From the NCBI RefSeq assembly GCF_029893965.1, contig NZ_JARXXP010000020.1, positions 54,451-118,450 of the forward strand: DNA of 64,000 nucleotides. The letters run 5' to 3'. The position numbers were made by a program, and so were the translations under genes. The stretch comes from Paenibacillus sp. PastM-3. Lineage in GTDB: Bacteria > Bacillota > Bacilli > Paenibacillales > Paenibacillaceae. This document shows positions 34,331-44,153 of the stretch, one piece after another (positions within the stretch are counted from its first letter, which is position 1; each line of letters opens with the position of its first letter). Under the pieces are notes generated by a model. It saw nothing but the letters and a program-made list of their open reading frames with translations. It did not search any database and was not told where the DNA came from.

Positions 34331-35099
34331 GTTGTCCTCCTGATGGTTTCATAGTCGGCATTTGGGGAACCGCAGACAGCAATTCACGGCTGTAGGCCGC
34401 TTCCGGATAGCTGAAGAATCTGTCCTTAGGGCTGATCTCAACCAGCTTCCCCTGCCGCATGACGGCAACTTTATCACTTATAGCATGTATAACGCCCAGA
34501 TCATGGGAAATAAACAGCATCGTCAGATTAAGCTCTGACTTGAGAGTGCCCAGCAGCTCCAGCACCCTTAGCTGTACGGATACATCCAGGGCACTCGTCG
34601 GCTCATCGGCAATCAGCAGGCTGGGCTCTACGCTCAGCGCACGGGCAATCGCGATCCGCTGGCGCTGGCCGCCCGAGAATTCATGCGGATATTTATCCAG
34701 CGCTTTTCCCTCGAGGCTCACACGCTCCAGCAGCTGCCTGGATCTCTTCTCGACTTCTGCACAGCCTACGATCCTGTGGAACAGCAGCGCTTCAGCCAGA
34801 ATCTGCCGGATAGAATGCTTCGGATTCAGCGAGGCATCGGGATTCTGGAAGATCATCTGGATCTTTTTGCGCTGCTCACGGGTCCGTTTCCCGGTAAGCG
34901 GCTCTGCATCCAGCAGCAGCTGCCCCTGATCCGGGATAATCAGCCCGGCAATCACCCGCGCGAGCGTGGATTTGCCCGACCCGGATTCTCCGACAAGCCC
35001 GAGGGTGGTATGCTGCTGCACCTCAAGCCTGATATTGTCCAGCGCAGTAAACCCGCCGTAACGTACGGTCACATTGTTAACCTGCAGGCTTAAGTTCAT
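34314..35099 (-). CDS. Peptide-type ABC transporter ATPase (DppF/OppF-like)
   Basis: A 261-residue nucleotide-binding subunit. It has Walker A (GESGSGKST), signature motif (SGGQRQR), Walker B (LLIADEPTSALD) and the H-loop (LFISHDL). The oligopeptide-type C-terminal extension is short. Its start overlaps the stop of the upstream ATPase as ATGA. Together with the second ATPase, two permeases and a lipoprotein it forms a complete importer of the peptide/nickel family. Confidence 0.93.
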   Translation of the reverse strand: MNLSLQVNNVTVRYGGFTALDNIRLEVQQHTTLGLVGESGSGKSTLARVIAGLIIPDQGQLLLDAEPLTGKRTREQRKKIQMIFQNPDASLNPKHSIRQILAEALLFHRIVGCAEVEKRSRQLLERVSLEGKALDKYPHEFSGGQRQRIAIARALSVEPSLLIADEPTSALDVSVQLRVLELLGTLKSELNLTMLFISHDLGVIHAISDKVAVMRQGKLVEISPKDRFFSYPEAAYSRELLSAVPQMPTMKPSGGQHEPRT

Positions 35100-35860
35100 A
35101 TAGCACCGCTCCCTTCAGGCGTAAGCTCCGGCACAGGCAGCACCGAGTTAATCAGCATTTGAGTATAGGTATGTTGCGGACTCTGCAGAACACTTAGCGT
35201 ACTGCCGTGCTCGACAATTTCGCCTTTTTTCATTACTGCCAGCCTAGAGCACATCGCTGCAGCAACCGCCAGGTTGTGGGTTACAAAAATCATCGCAAAC
35301 CCCAGCTCCTGCTGAAGCCGGCCCACTGTCTCCATAATCTGCTTCTGCACTGTGACATCGAGCGCCGTGGTCGGCTCGTCGCAGAGCAGAATGCCCGGCT
35401 TGCAGGCCAGGGCCATGGCAATGACGATCCGCTGGCACTGCCCGCCCGAGAGCTGGCCGGGATACCGGTCCGCCTTGCGCAGCGAATCCGGCAGGCCGAG
35501 CATCTGCAGCAGCTCCAGCGCCGCGGCGCGCGAAGCTTTGCGGCTGAGCCGCTGTCTGTAGTACACTACCTCCGCTACCTGCTTGACCACCGGACATAGC
35601 GGGTCCAGCGCCCCCCTGGGATCCTGAAACACCATGGCGCTGTCCGCCGCGCCCCGGATCACTCCGCCTGTCTGCTGCACACCGCGCGGCAGCAGACCGA
35701 GCACCGCCCGCAGCGTAAGCGATTTGCCGGAGCCCGATTCACCGACCAGCCCCAGGCTCTCCCCCTGGTTAAGCGAGAAGCTGACATCCTTGACCAGCAC
35801 CTCCTGCGTTTTGGCAGTCAGCGTCAAGCCCTCTATTTCCAAAACGGGTGTTGTAGCCAT
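35096..35860 (-). CDS. Peptide-type ABC transporter ATPase (DppD/OppD-like)
   Basis: A 254-residue nucleotide-binding subunit starting MATTPVLEIEGL. Walker A is GESGSGKSL, the signature is SGGQCQR (Cys for the usual Arg or Gln), and Walker B is ILLCDEPTTALD. The start ATG at 35860 follows GGAGG and overlaps the permease stop by one base; a longer open frame upstream is a shadow of that permease. It is shorter than typical OppD and lacks the usual C-terminal cysteine-rich tail. Confidence 0.92.
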   Translation of the reverse strand: MATTPVLEIEGLTLTAKTQEVLVKDVSFSLNQGESLGLVGESGSGKSLTLRAVLGLLPRGVQQTGGVIRGAADSAMVFQDPRGALDPLCPVVKQVAEVVYYRQRLSRKASRAAALELLQMLGLPDSLRKADRYPGQLSGGQCQRIVIAMALACKPGILLCDEPTTALDVTVQKQIMETVGRLQQELGFAMIFVTHNLAVAAAMCSRLAVMKKGEIVEHGSTLSVLQSPQHTYTQMLINSVLPVPELTPEGSGAI

Positions 35861-36726
35861 TATTTTTTCCTCCATAGATCTGCCAGCCCGTCGCCCACCA
35901 GCGACAGGGCAATCCCCGTATATACCACGGCGAAGCCCGGCACGGCCGAGAGCCACCAGGCGGTCGAGATAAAGGATTGCCCGTCCGCAATCATCGTTCC
36001 CCAGTCGGGAGTCGGCGGGGCGATCCCGATGCCCAGATAGCCGAGTGTGACAATTGCAACCAGCAGGCCGACCATATCCGTCATCAGGACGACCACAGCC
36101 TGCGGCAGCACATTCGGCAGCAAATGGCGCAGAATAATGCGGGGGCCGGACAGCCCCAGCGTCCGGGCCGAAGCAATCCATTCCTGCTCGCGGAACGAAG
36201 CGCTAAGCCCGCGGACCACCCGGGCGAACACAATCCAGCCGACGAGAATAAAAGTGATATAAATTCCGCGCTGGCCCGCCCCGCTGGCAAAGGCCACAAT
36301 AATCACGATCAGGTAAAAAGGAAAGGCAATAAACGTATCGGTAATCAGGGTAATGATGTTATCGACCCATTTTCCATAGTAGCCCGCCACCATACCCAGA
36401 AAAATCCCGGTACAAAACGGAATAATCTCCGCCAGCACCATAATGGTCAGGTCTGTCCGGGCAGCGTAGATCAGTCTGGTGAACAGGTCCCGCCCCAGCT
36501 GATCGGTTCCGAGCCAGTGCTCGGCGGACGGCGGCTGCAGAAATGCGCTTAAATTCTGCTCTGTCGGGTCATAGGGGCTGATGTACGGAATGAAAATAGC
36601 CAGCAGGATCAGCACAGCAAACATGATGCCTCCTGCCAGCAGGGAAGGGGTATTCAGAATCCGGCGGATCAGCGAAGTCCTGGCTGCGTCCGTCTGCAGT
36701 TCAGGATAATTGGTTGTAGTTTTCAT
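35860..36726 (-). CDS. Peptide-type ABC transporter permease (DppC-like)
   Basis: A 288-residue inner-membrane permease with an N-terminal TM helix (about 32-52), the periplasmic-side HWLGTDQLGRDLFTRLIYAA motif of DppC/OppC proteins, and five more helices. The coupling (EAA-like) loop is around SARTLGLSGPRIILRHLLPN. It overlaps the upstream permease by 4 bp (ATGA). Confidence 0.93.
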   Translation of the reverse strand: MKTTTNYPELQTDAARTSLIRRILNTPSLLAGGIMFAVLILLAIFIPYISPYDPTEQNLSAFLQPPSAEHWLGTDQLGRDLFTRLIYAARTDLTIMVLAEIIPFCTGIFLGMVAGYYGKWVDNIITLITDTFIAFPFYLIVIIVAFASGAGQRGIYITFILVGWIVFARVVRGLSASFREQEWIASARTLGLSGPRIILRHLLPNVLPQAVVVLMTDMVGLLVAIVTLGYLGIGIAPPTPDWGTMIADGQSFISTAWWLSAVPGFAVVYTGIALSLVGDGLADLWRKK

Positions 36727-37712
36727 CGTGTTCCTTTCGTCCGGGGATCAAGCCACTTGGCTGCAATCTCCACCAGCAGGCTGATAATCACCACAGAAAC
36801 CGCACAGTACAGCGCAATTCCCTGGATGACCGGAAAATCCCGGTTTGAAATGGAAGTAAACAGCAGGCTGCCGATGCCTTTAATGCCAAACACCTGCTCA
36901 ACGACCAGCGTGCCGCCAATCAGATAGGAAATGTTAACCCCCAGCAGCATCAGCGTCGGCAGTGCCGAATTGCGCAGCACATGCTTGAACAGAATAACCC
37001 GGCCGGGAATGCGTGCAGCCCTCAGAGTAACCACAAAGTCGGACTCCAGCACCTCCAGCATTTGCGCCCTTAAAGAGCGGACAAGCGTTGGGATCTGGGA
37101 AAAAGCGACCGTAACCGCCGGAAGCGTCAGGCTGTACAGCATGCCAGACCAGCCTTTGCCTACACCGCCGACAGGAAACCAGCCGAGCCGGACACTAAGC
37201 AGCATAATGAAAAGGATGCCAACCCAGAAGATTGGCATACCCAGAGTAATCGTCGGAAAAATACGGATCAGGTGATCCACCAGCTTGTCCTTATTCGTAG
37301 CCGCAACCGTAGCAAGCAGGAGGGCAATCACTACAGCAATGACACAGGCCATCAGAATCAGCAGCATGGTTACCGGTGCACGCTCGGCAATCAGCACCCG
37401 TGTTGAGGTTCCCGAGATAATGGAATTACCGGTGTCACCGGAGGTGAACAGCAGCTTCACAAACCGGATGAACTGCTCCCACAGCGGAAGATCCAGCCCG
37501 AGTGTATGATGCATGGCTGCGATGGCTTCAGGTGTACTGTATTCACCCAAAATCATTTTTGCGGGATCGCCGGGAACGATGCGGATCAGAAAAAAGACAG
37601 CGGTCATCACACAGAGGATAACGACAGCGGCTCTAATCAGAGCCGCCGTCAGCCATCTGTAGGATGTACGATTACCTGCTGCAAAACTTTGCAGCTTCCC
37701 CGGTATCATCAT
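36723..37712 (-). CDS. Peptide-type ABC transporter permease (DppB-like)
   Basis: A 329-residue permease. TM1 (about 22-45) is followed by the family motif IRIVPGDPAKMILG, then five helices. The coupling loop is ...TLRAARIPGRVILFKHVLRN. It overlaps both neighbours by 4 bp (ATGA), indicating translational coupling within the operon. Confidence 0.93.
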   Translation of the reverse strand: MMIPGKLQSFAAGNRTSYRWLTAALIRAAVVILCVMTAVFFLIRIVPGDPAKMILGEYSTPEAIAAMHHTLGLDLPLWEQFIRFVKLLFTSGDTGNSIISGTSTRVLIAERAPVTMLLILMACVIAVVIALLLATVAATNKDKLVDHLIRIFPTITLGMPIFWVGILFIMLLSVRLGWFPVGGVGKGWSGMLYSLTLPAVTVAFSQIPTLVRSLRAQMLEVLESDFVVTLRAARIPGRVILFKHVLRNSALPTLMLLGVNISYLIGGTLVVEQVFGIKGIGSLLFTSISNRDFPVIQGIALYCAVSVVIISLLVEIAAKWLDPRTKGTR

Positions 37713-39325
37713 TGACCGATCCGCACATCTTCAAAGCGGACGCTGCCGTTAGGCAATACAGTGAGTCCCTCTACCGAGGAACGGGCGCCGATCAGAATGT
37801 CAGGGTAGTAGAGCGGAATGTAAGGCACTTCATCTGCCAGCGTCTGCAGAAGCTTGGTGTAAATCTCTGCCCGGGCATCGCCGTCTGCTGTTTTTTGTCC
37901 TTCATACAGCAGCTTGGTTACTTCATCATTGGTATAGTGCGTCCAGTACGATTTGCTGAAGCCTTCCGGATCGGTCTGGAAAGCCAGAATCGAGTTCGCT
38001 TCCGGAGAATCCGCCTGGCCGCTGTTCAGCATGGCAGCGAAATCATAGGCGAAGAACCGTTCACGGAAGGAAGCCAGCTCAATCGATTCAATCTCAATTT
38101 TGATACCGATCGCCTGGCCTGCCGCTTGAATAATCTGGGCTTCCTGGGCTCTTGTGCTGTTGCCGGAGGCTATCAGCAGCTTGGTGCTGAATCCGTTAGG
38201 GAAAGCGGATTTAGCCAGCTCTGCCTTGGCAGCTTCAACATCATAGTTCAGCGCTTTAATCGTATCATTTGCATTGTAAGGAATGGTTGTCGGCAGCAGG
38301 GAATTAGCCGCCCTGGCATAACCGAAGGTCAGCGCCTTGGTCAGGCCTTCACGGTCCAGCGCCAGCGCCAGTGCACGGCGGACATGTACATCCTTGAAAT
38401 GCTCATCCAGTGTATTAAAGAACAGCTGCTCTGTTACCCAGCTGCCATTGGTTACTACAGCAGTATCTGCGCCGTTTTTCAACTCTTCAGCATTCTGCAG
38501 GGCAAGCGCTTCGATCGCGTTAACTTCTCCAGCCTTCAGCTGGTTGATTGCCTGGCTGTCGTCTTCGATCAGCTTATAGACCAGCTTATCAATTGCCGGC
38601 TTGCCTTCCTGCCAGTAATTCGTGTTCTTAACGAATGTCACATCGCCCGCAGGGTCCCAGGCTTCAACGGCGAACGGACCTGTGCCGATTGGCTTTTTGA
38701 AGAATTCTTCCTCAGTAACCCCACCGAAGTCAGCCGGGATAATGCCGTTAGAGAAGTTGGACAGCTCGGAAATGAAAGGTGTGTACGGCTCCTGGAGTTT
38801 AATTACCAGTGTCTTGTCATCCTGTGCAGTCACACTGTCTACCTTGGCCGCAATCGCCAGCGGACCGCCGACCTTCAGGTGACGCTCCAGCGAGAATACA
38901 GCATCCTTGGCTGTAACGGCGTTGCCGTTAGAGAACTTCAGCCCGTCACGCAGCACAAAGGTATAGGTCAATCCGTCTTCACTGATGGTATGGGAGGCAG
39001 CCAGCCAGTCCACAATTTCCCCTTCACTGTTGAAAGCAACCAGGGATTCAAAAACCTTATCAATTGCAAACGCATTATTAGAGGTAATCTGATTATGCAA
39101 ATCAAACGAGGTTACTGCAGCAGGCCGTCCATAGACAAAAGTCCCTCCTGCCGCCGGTTCACTGGTGCTGTTGCCCGCATCCGCCGCCTGGCTAGCGCTT
39201 GGCTGAGCCGTCTCGCCGGAAGCAGCTGTATTGTTCTGTCCGGAGCAGCCGGCAATCACCGCCATTAATAGAACTGCCAGTGTTCCTGACCCTAATGTTT
39301 TCTTGATAGAAGCTGTAAATTGCAT
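37709..39325 (-). CDS. Peptide-type ABC transporter substrate-binding lipoprotein
   Basis: Extracellular solute receptor of the SBP_bac_5 family, 538 residues. The signal ends in a lipobox (VIAGC), followed by a Ser/Ala/Gln-rich linker and the mature fold beginning TFVYGRPAAVTSFDLHN. Family motifs include YTFVLRDGLKFSNG and AKDAVFSLERH. It is the first gene of the seven-gene operon; AGGGGAG precedes its ATG. The promoter should lie in 39326-39517. The ligand is unknown; peptides or N-modified amino acids are candidates given the amidohydrolase and aminotransferase behind it. Confidence 0.93.
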   Translation of the reverse strand: MQFTASIKKTLGSGTLAVLLMAVIAGCSGQNNTAASGETAQPSASQAADAGNSTSEPAAGGTFVYGRPAAVTSFDLHNQITSNNAFAIDKVFESLVAFNSEGEIVDWLAASHTISEDGLTYTFVLRDGLKFSNGNAVTAKDAVFSLERHLKVGGPLAIAAKVDSVTAQDDKTLVIKLQEPYTPFISELSNFSNGIIPADFGGVTEEEFFKKPIGTGPFAVEAWDPAGDVTFVKNTNYWQEGKPAIDKLVYKLIEDDSQAINQLKAGEVNAIEALALQNAEELKNGADTAVVTNGSWVTEQLFFNTLDEHFKDVHVRRALALALDREGLTKALTFGYARAANSLLPTTIPYNANDTIKALNYDVEAAKAELAKSAFPNGFSTKLLIASGNSTRAQEAQIIQAAGQAIGIKIEIESIELASFRERFFAYDFAAMLNSGQADSPEANSILAFQTDPEGFSKSYWTHYTNDEVTKLLYEGQKTADGDARAEIYTKLLQTLADEVPYIPLYYPDILIGARSSVEGLTVLPNGSVRFEDVRIGQ

Positions 39326-39517
39326 GTCTCATTCTCCCCTTCCTATAAACCTTATATGTTTAGTATGGATTGTATTATGGCCCATACTATCCCCCCTGTC
39401 AAACAAAATTCACATAATGCCAGAGCGGGTAAAACTATTATATCCAATAGAGGAAATGAATCCGTTTTTATTATAGTGAACCGGCAAATTTTCAGCGTGA
39501 CCGCTTCCTCGCGGTCT

Positions 39518-40903
39518 TTATATCAGCTTATGTGCAAACCATTTTTCCCCTCTGAAACGCCACAGAAAAACAGCCCCGCGGACGGCCCACTCGCTGTTCA
39601 TCGCGATCCAGACCCCCAGTACACCGAAGCCGAGCACGATTCCCAGAACATAGCCAAAAACAACCCGGAACAGCCACATTGTCAGCATTGAGGTAATGGA
39701 GGTGAACCGTGAATCCCCTGCTGCCCGCAGTGCCGACGGCAAAATAAAGCTGACCGCCCACAGCGGAACCTGGGCAATGGCATTGACCAGCAGCACTATA
39801 AATAAATCATCAATAATCTCCGGAGGCGGAGAAAAGATTGACACCAGCGGGTGGAACAGCGGCATCAGAATCAGGGCAATCAGGGCCAAAGAGCCGGAAC
39901 CGATCCAGAGGAAGGACTTGATGAATTTTCTGGCATCGGCGACATTCCCCCTCCCGATACTTTGGCCGACAACCGTCACAATGGTCAGCGACAGCGCACT
40001 GGCCGGTATCTGAAACACCATGGCTAATGAGCCGGCAATGGCATTGGTTGCGATGGCATACGTACCCAGGCTGACAATGAAGATCTGGGTCAGCAGCTTC
40101 CCGCCGTTAAAGAACATCTGCTCCGCCGCAAACGGTACACCGATGAACATAATTTTGCGCAGCATGCTGAGCGGAATATGAAGCAGGTCGCGGGCACGTA
40201 CGCGCAGAGCGGTATCGATTTTGAACAGATAGACAAGGGCACAGATCATCCCTGCATACCGCGCAATATTGACCGCCAGCGTCATGCCCAGCACACCCAT
40301 ATCCAGCAGATTTATAAAAACAATGTTCAGGAGTACATACAACAGGTTCATGATCAGCGACAGCATGAGGGAAGCCCGCGTCCGGCCCACGCCCCGCAGT
40401 GCCCCGCATACGGCCTGAACCACGGCAATCCCCAGATAGGAGATGCTGCTGCCGATCATATAAATCCGGGCATTGTCCAGCACATCGGCGGAGGCAGACC
40501 CGAACAGAAGATTTAATATCAGCGAGTGGAATCCCATAAGCAGAAGACCGATGCCTACAGCGATCAGCGACACCGAAGTAACGGAGCCCGCCGCAGCCTG
40601 TGACACCATCCGGTCATTTCCGCTGCCTTTATACTGTGCAACCACCACCGTACCGCCGGTCGCAATCGCCACAAATACGTTGATCAGAAAAATATTCAGT
40701 GAATCCACCATATTCACCGCACTGACCGCCGCCATCCCGGACGAGCTGATCATCGCCGTGTTTACGAGATTTAGCCCGATGATGAAGGCCTGATCAATCA
40801 GGATTGGGAGAAACAGGGCGATAATCTGCCGGTAATCCATCCCTTCCCCGGAAAGGTGTTTCTCCAGCCATTTTTTGTTTGGCATTCGAGCCTGAAGCTG
40901 CAT
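39518..40903 (-). CDS. MATE-family efflux transporter
   Basis: A 461-residue membrane protein with twelve predicted helices in two MatE halves. The first half has LIDQAFIIGLNLVNTAMISS and ATGGTVVVAQYKGSG; the second has IPASALSLTIVTVVGQSIGRG, the internal repeat of that motif. MATE proteins expel drugs or metabolites with Na+ or H+ exchange. It is monocistronic: a terminator lies upstream at 41031-41075, and the ABC operon starts downstream. The ATG at 40903 has no strong ribosome site, and an ATG six codons later (MPNKKW) is an alternative. A weak hairpin (39499-39516) follows the stop. Confidence 0.9.
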   Translation of the reverse strand: MQLQARMPNKKWLEKHLSGEGMDYRQIIALFLPILIDQAFIIGLNLVNTAMISSSGMAAVSAVNMVDSLNIFLINVFVAIATGGTVVVAQYKGSGNDRMVSQAAAGSVTSVSLIAVGIGLLLMGFHSLILNLLFGSASADVLDNARIYMIGSSISYLGIAVVQAVCGALRGVGRTRASLMLSLIMNLLYVLLNIVFINLLDMGVLGMTLAVNIARYAGMICALVYLFKIDTALRVRARDLLHIPLSMLRKIMFIGVPFAAEQMFFNGGKLLTQIFIVSLGTYAIATNAIAGSLAMVFQIPASALSLTIVTVVGQSIGRGNVADARKFIKSFLWIGSGSLALIALILMPLFHPLVSIFSPPPEIIDDLFIVLLVNAIAQVPLWAVSFILPSALRAAGDSRFTSITSMLTMWLFRVVFGYVLGIVLGFGVLGVWIAMNSEWAVRGAVFLWRFRGEKWFAHKLI

Positions 40904-41030
40904 AAATAGATCACATTCTTTTCTGTAGGATTAGAGTGCGCGAAATACATTCCTTCCAGTTTACTACAAATTCTGTCTTTCGTCTGTTATCCGGGTGATA
41001 ACCGGTATTTACCACAGACACCTTCTATGT

Positions 41031-41075
41031 AAAAAAGCAATAACCCGCAGCTGTATGCCACGCAGGTTATTGCTT
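41031..41075 (-). terminator. Terminator of the rhamnogalacturonan-type operon
   Basis: AAGCAATAACC pairs with GGTTATTGCTT, extended by GC/GC, and ends in six T residues on the minus strand. It lies 64 bp after the FG-GAP gene. Confidence 0.93.
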
Positions 41076-41138
41076 GGGTACTTTTGTATGACAGGCGCAA
41101 TCCATGCCGTGCAGCCGTTCTTTTACTTGAGTCCCACC

Positions 41139-42434
41139 TTACAGCTCCACTTCTCCTCCCGGGTACAAGGTGGAGCTGTACAGCCGCTTTGGCTGCGGCA
41201 GCGGCCGGCCCGGATGGACTGCCGCAAGCGGAAGCGGCTCGCCGGCATAAACTGCAGCCTGTTCATCCGTGTAAATGATAACCTGCTCTGTGCCGCTGCC
41301 GAGCAGGTCCCCATGTACGGCATAGCCCTGCTCGGCAAACTGTGCAACCCTGTTCATCTTCCCGTCGTAAAGCGCCGGCAGCACGCCTTCCCCGCGCCGG
41401 TACGCCAGAATGTAATCCGGCGCGTTCTTCCAGAATGTGCTGACCGCATCCACAATCGTCAGCCAGCCGTCTGTGGTACGCTCCTCTTTCCACAGCTCCT
41501 TGCCGTTCTGATCCAGCAGGAACATAGCGTCTTTTCCCTTAAGGCCCTTACCGTCATCCTCGCGGACCATTCGGTCAAGTCCGGCAATCTGCAGTCCCGG
41601 CAGCTCAGGGCAGAAGCGTCCAAGCGCCAGATGCTGGGATTCAATGGAGCCCTCGTACCGCCACAGCTCCTGTCCGTCCCGGTCGTACATTACCGTAACA
41701 CTTCCACCGACCACCAGCTCGGGAAGGCCGTCGCCGTTCACGTCCCCGACCCAGAGGCAATCCGCATGATCGTCCAGATCACGGCAGCTCCATTTCAGCT
41801 TTCCGCCAGCATCCAGCAGATCGTATCCAGCCATGACCTCATCGCGTCCGTCACCATCCAGATCATATACCCACGGATAATGGCCCACATTGCCTTCGTG
41901 GGTCCATAGCAGCTGAAGGTTATTGTCCAGCGCCCACAGCCGGTGATAGCGGTCTTTGAGGATAATGTCGGAAGGGTGCGCGTTACCGCTCAGGTTGGCA
42001 ATAATAATGCAGTCATGGGCTTCAGCGGACGGAAGCTCATATACTGCCTTTACTTTTCCCGTTACCCCTTCCAGGATCTGCAGCTTATCGCCCATGACGC
42101 ACAGCACCTCAAGCGCACCGTCACCATCAATATCATAGACTTGGGCCGGATAATCCGAGCCCTGGCTGCCTGCGCCTGCATCCGGCTTCCCGGTCTGCCA
42201 CAGCAGCCGGCCGTCCAGGTCAAAAGCGGTCAGGCACTGCACCTGATGCGGAATATATCTTACATCCTGACGGTTATCAGGCTGAACCAGCAGCAGCTCA
42301 GCCCTGCCGTCCCCGTCCAGGTCACCCAGCAGCATTTTGCATCTTGGCCCCGCAGCCGAAATGTCGATCCCGGCCAGCCGGTGCAAGGCTTGATCGCCTT
42401 CAGCCGGACTGCCCGCTTTATTCGTATTATTCAC
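41139..42434 (-). CDS. FG-GAP/VCBS repeat beta-propeller protein
   Basis: A 431-residue protein with repeated calcium-binding loops: GDLDGDGRAE at 37-46, YDIDGDGALE, YDLDGDGRDE and GDVNGDGLPE, plus several WALDN/YDRDG blade motifs. Such loops occur in PL11 rhamnogalacturonan lyases and integrin-like propellers. No signal peptide is visible, and I cannot identify catalytic residues. I chose the GTG at 42434 because GGAGGAG precedes it; the frame is open for 25 more codons. It is the last gene of the operon behind the NodB-like gene, so a role in handling pectic oligosaccharides is likely but unproven. Confidence 0.75.
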   Translation of the reverse strand: MNNTNKAGSPAEGDQALHRLAGIDISAAGPRCKMLLGDLDGDGRAELLLVQPDNRQDVRYIPHQVQCLTAFDLDGRLLWQTGKPDAGAGSQGSDYPAQVYDIDGDGALEVLCVMGDKLQILEGVTGKVKAVYELPSAEAHDCIIIANLSGNAHPSDIILKDRYHRLWALDNNLQLLWTHEGNVGHYPWVYDLDGDGRDEVMAGYDLLDAGGKLKWSCRDLDDHADCLWVGDVNGDGLPELVVGGSVTVMYDRDGQELWRYEGSIESQHLALGRFCPELPGLQIAGLDRMVREDDGKGLKGKDAMFLLDQNGKELWKEERTTDGWLTIVDAVSTFWKNAPDYILAYRRGEGVLPALYDGKMNRVAQFAEQGYAVHGDLLGSGTEQVIIYTDEQAAVYAGEPLPLAAVHPGRPLPQPKRLYSSTLYPGGEVEL

Positions 42435-42512
42435 AGTAGCTCCTCCTTGTCTCCCATCCGTTTGCCCCGCCAGCGGCAGGTGCAAGCGGTCTCTTCCAGC
42501 CTGCTTCAATAA

Positions 42513-43313
42513 TTAACCCAAGTCCACCGTCTGCCCGCCCGGCACTTCAACGATTTGACCGTCAACCTCCAGCCAGACCGCTGAAGCGTTCGGATTGTAC
42601 ACAAAATCCCGGCTTGCCGAAAAAATCAGATTCCGGCAGGCCTTCATATAATGGACAAACTCCAGATTAGTAGCGTACCAGATGTCATCCCGTCCGCCGG
42701 CCATTGTGCAGAATTGCTCCATCAGCTCCCAGTTATCATCATTGTCGAATTCATAGCTGTGTCCCCACACATACATCAGATACAGATACTGCCGTTTGTG
42801 CAGGGCGATAAAATTCTCCCCGTGCGCAAGCAATCCCCGGTTGTGATGGCAGGTCGCCGGCCATTCGAGCCAGTCTTCCGGGAGGCCGAAGCCGCCGGTG
42901 CTCTGTACGGTCCGGGCATACTCAATGCCCAGATGCGGCAGCAGCTTTTGGATCTCGGCGGTATACGACCCGTTCGGGTATGACATCCCGCGGACCGGCT
43001 GATGCAGCAGCGCCTCAAGCGCCTTGCGGTCCTCCATAATCTCCTCAACGATGTATTCCTGCGGGCAGCGGGCCATCGTCGGATGCCGCCGCGTGTGGGC
43101 GCTGACTTCATGACCTTTGTACAGCTGAGGCAGCTCCTCCGCTGTAATACGGTCCCCTTCTCCCAGCAGGCCGGAATTTATGTGAAAGGTTCCTTTAATC
43201 CCATATTTGTTAAACAGGCCGACCAGCCGCTCATCGGCCCGTCTGCCGTCATCATAGCTCATAGTCAGCGCCTTGTGCCGGCCTTGCGGATAGCAATAAT
43301 ACACTCCGGGCAT
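42513..43313 (-). CDS. NodB-like polysaccharide deacetylase domain protein
   Basis: A 266-residue cytosolic-type protein with the NodB fold: TMSYDDGR for the first motif, with SAHTRRHP supplying the two metal histidines, and MSYPNGSY in the third motif position. The C-terminal 70 residues form a small beta-rich tail. There is no signal peptide. In this operon it may remove acetyl groups from imported oligosaccharides such as acetylated rhamnogalacturonan; that is inference from neighbours. GGAGGCG precedes the ATG. Confidence 0.8.
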   Translation of the reverse strand: MPGVYYCYPQGRHKALTMSYDDGRRADERLVGLFNKYGIKGTFHINSGLLGEGDRITAEELPQLYKGHEVSAHTRRHPTMARCPQEYIVEEIMEDRKALEALLHQPVRGMSYPNGSYTAEIQKLLPHLGIEYARTVQSTGGFGLPEDWLEWPATCHHNRGLLAHGENFIALHKRQYLYLMYVWGHSYEFDNDDNWELMEQFCTMAGGRDDIWYATNLEFVHYMKACRNLIFSASRDFVYNPNASAVWLEVDGQIVEVPGGQTVDLG

Positions 43314-43457
43314 TGCTGTTACGCCTCCTTGGATATTGATAGTTGTATCCCATGTAAAATAGTTAAATTTCTCGGCTCATGGGCCGCATCAGCCGAATTC
43401 AAGGGCATTTTTGCCTTTCATTCGTACTGCGCCCGCGTCCGGCGGCTTCCGGTCCTC

Positions 43458-44153
43458 TCAGGGCGCATACACTACCAGATTACTGTACTCTGCAATCAGC
43501 GGGGCCATCTGCCGGAAGCCGATCCGGCCGCCGGCAAGCAGCGGACCATAGGACGAGCCGTTATCGGTCCACTGCAGCAGCGGCAGTCCGTTGATGGCGA
43601 AAGTTACTGCAGCGCCCTGCTTCACTACCAGCATCTCGTAAGCTTCGGACATATCGGCCACATCCGGCAGCGGATCAGCCCCCTGCGCGACGAGATGAAA
43701 GCCGTAGCTTTTGCGCAGGTTACAAGTGTGAAAGGATCGCTCCTCCTCCCACATCCGCCGGAAATAGGAGATATGGAAAGCATTCATCTTCCCGTGATGA
43801 TACTGGTCATATTCCCCTGTCCGCGCCGGCAGCGACGGGTCAAACAGATCCTTCCCCCCGGCACCGGCGGCAGCGAAGAACAAAATGGCCAGCCCCGGCT
43901 CCCGCAGCGGCCGGAATGTCCACGCCACTGCCAAATCCGCCGGAAATACCTCAGGGCACCAGAGTACAAGGTTTGCCTTCTGCCCCTCCGAAGCAGCCCG
44001 GATGCTCTCCAGGCGTAACCGGCCCATCGGAAAGCTTACAGCGCCGTCCCCCTCCATACGGAATCCGGCCGTTTGCTCCGGGCCCGCCAGTGTATTGCGG
44101 TATATCTCCCGCCACTGCTCCGGGATTAGCGACGTATTCTGCTGAGCTGTCAT
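43458..44153 (-). CDS. DUF1961 (YesU-like) protein
   Basis: A 231-residue beta-sandwich protein like B. subtilis YesU, which is encoded in the rhamnogalacturonan yes operon. Landmarks are WREIYRNTLAGPEQT at the N-terminus, a TGEYDQYHHGKMNAFHISYF block, NLRKSYGFHLVAQG, and GGRIGFRQMAP near the end. No catalytic function is established for the family. Its ATG overlaps the stop of the upstream YetA-like gene by 4 bp. Confidence 0.82.
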   Translation of the reverse strand: MTAQQNTSLIPEQWREIYRNTLAGPEQTAGFRMEGDGAVSFPMGRLRLESIRAASEGQKANLVLWCPEVFPADLAVAWTFRPLREPGLAILFFAAAGAGGKDLFDPSLPARTGEYDQYHHGKMNAFHISYFRRMWEEERSFHTCNLRKSYGFHLVAQGADPLPDVADMSEAYEMLVVKQGAAVTFAINGLPLLQWTDNGSSYGPLLAGGRIGFRQMAPLIAEYSNLVVYAP

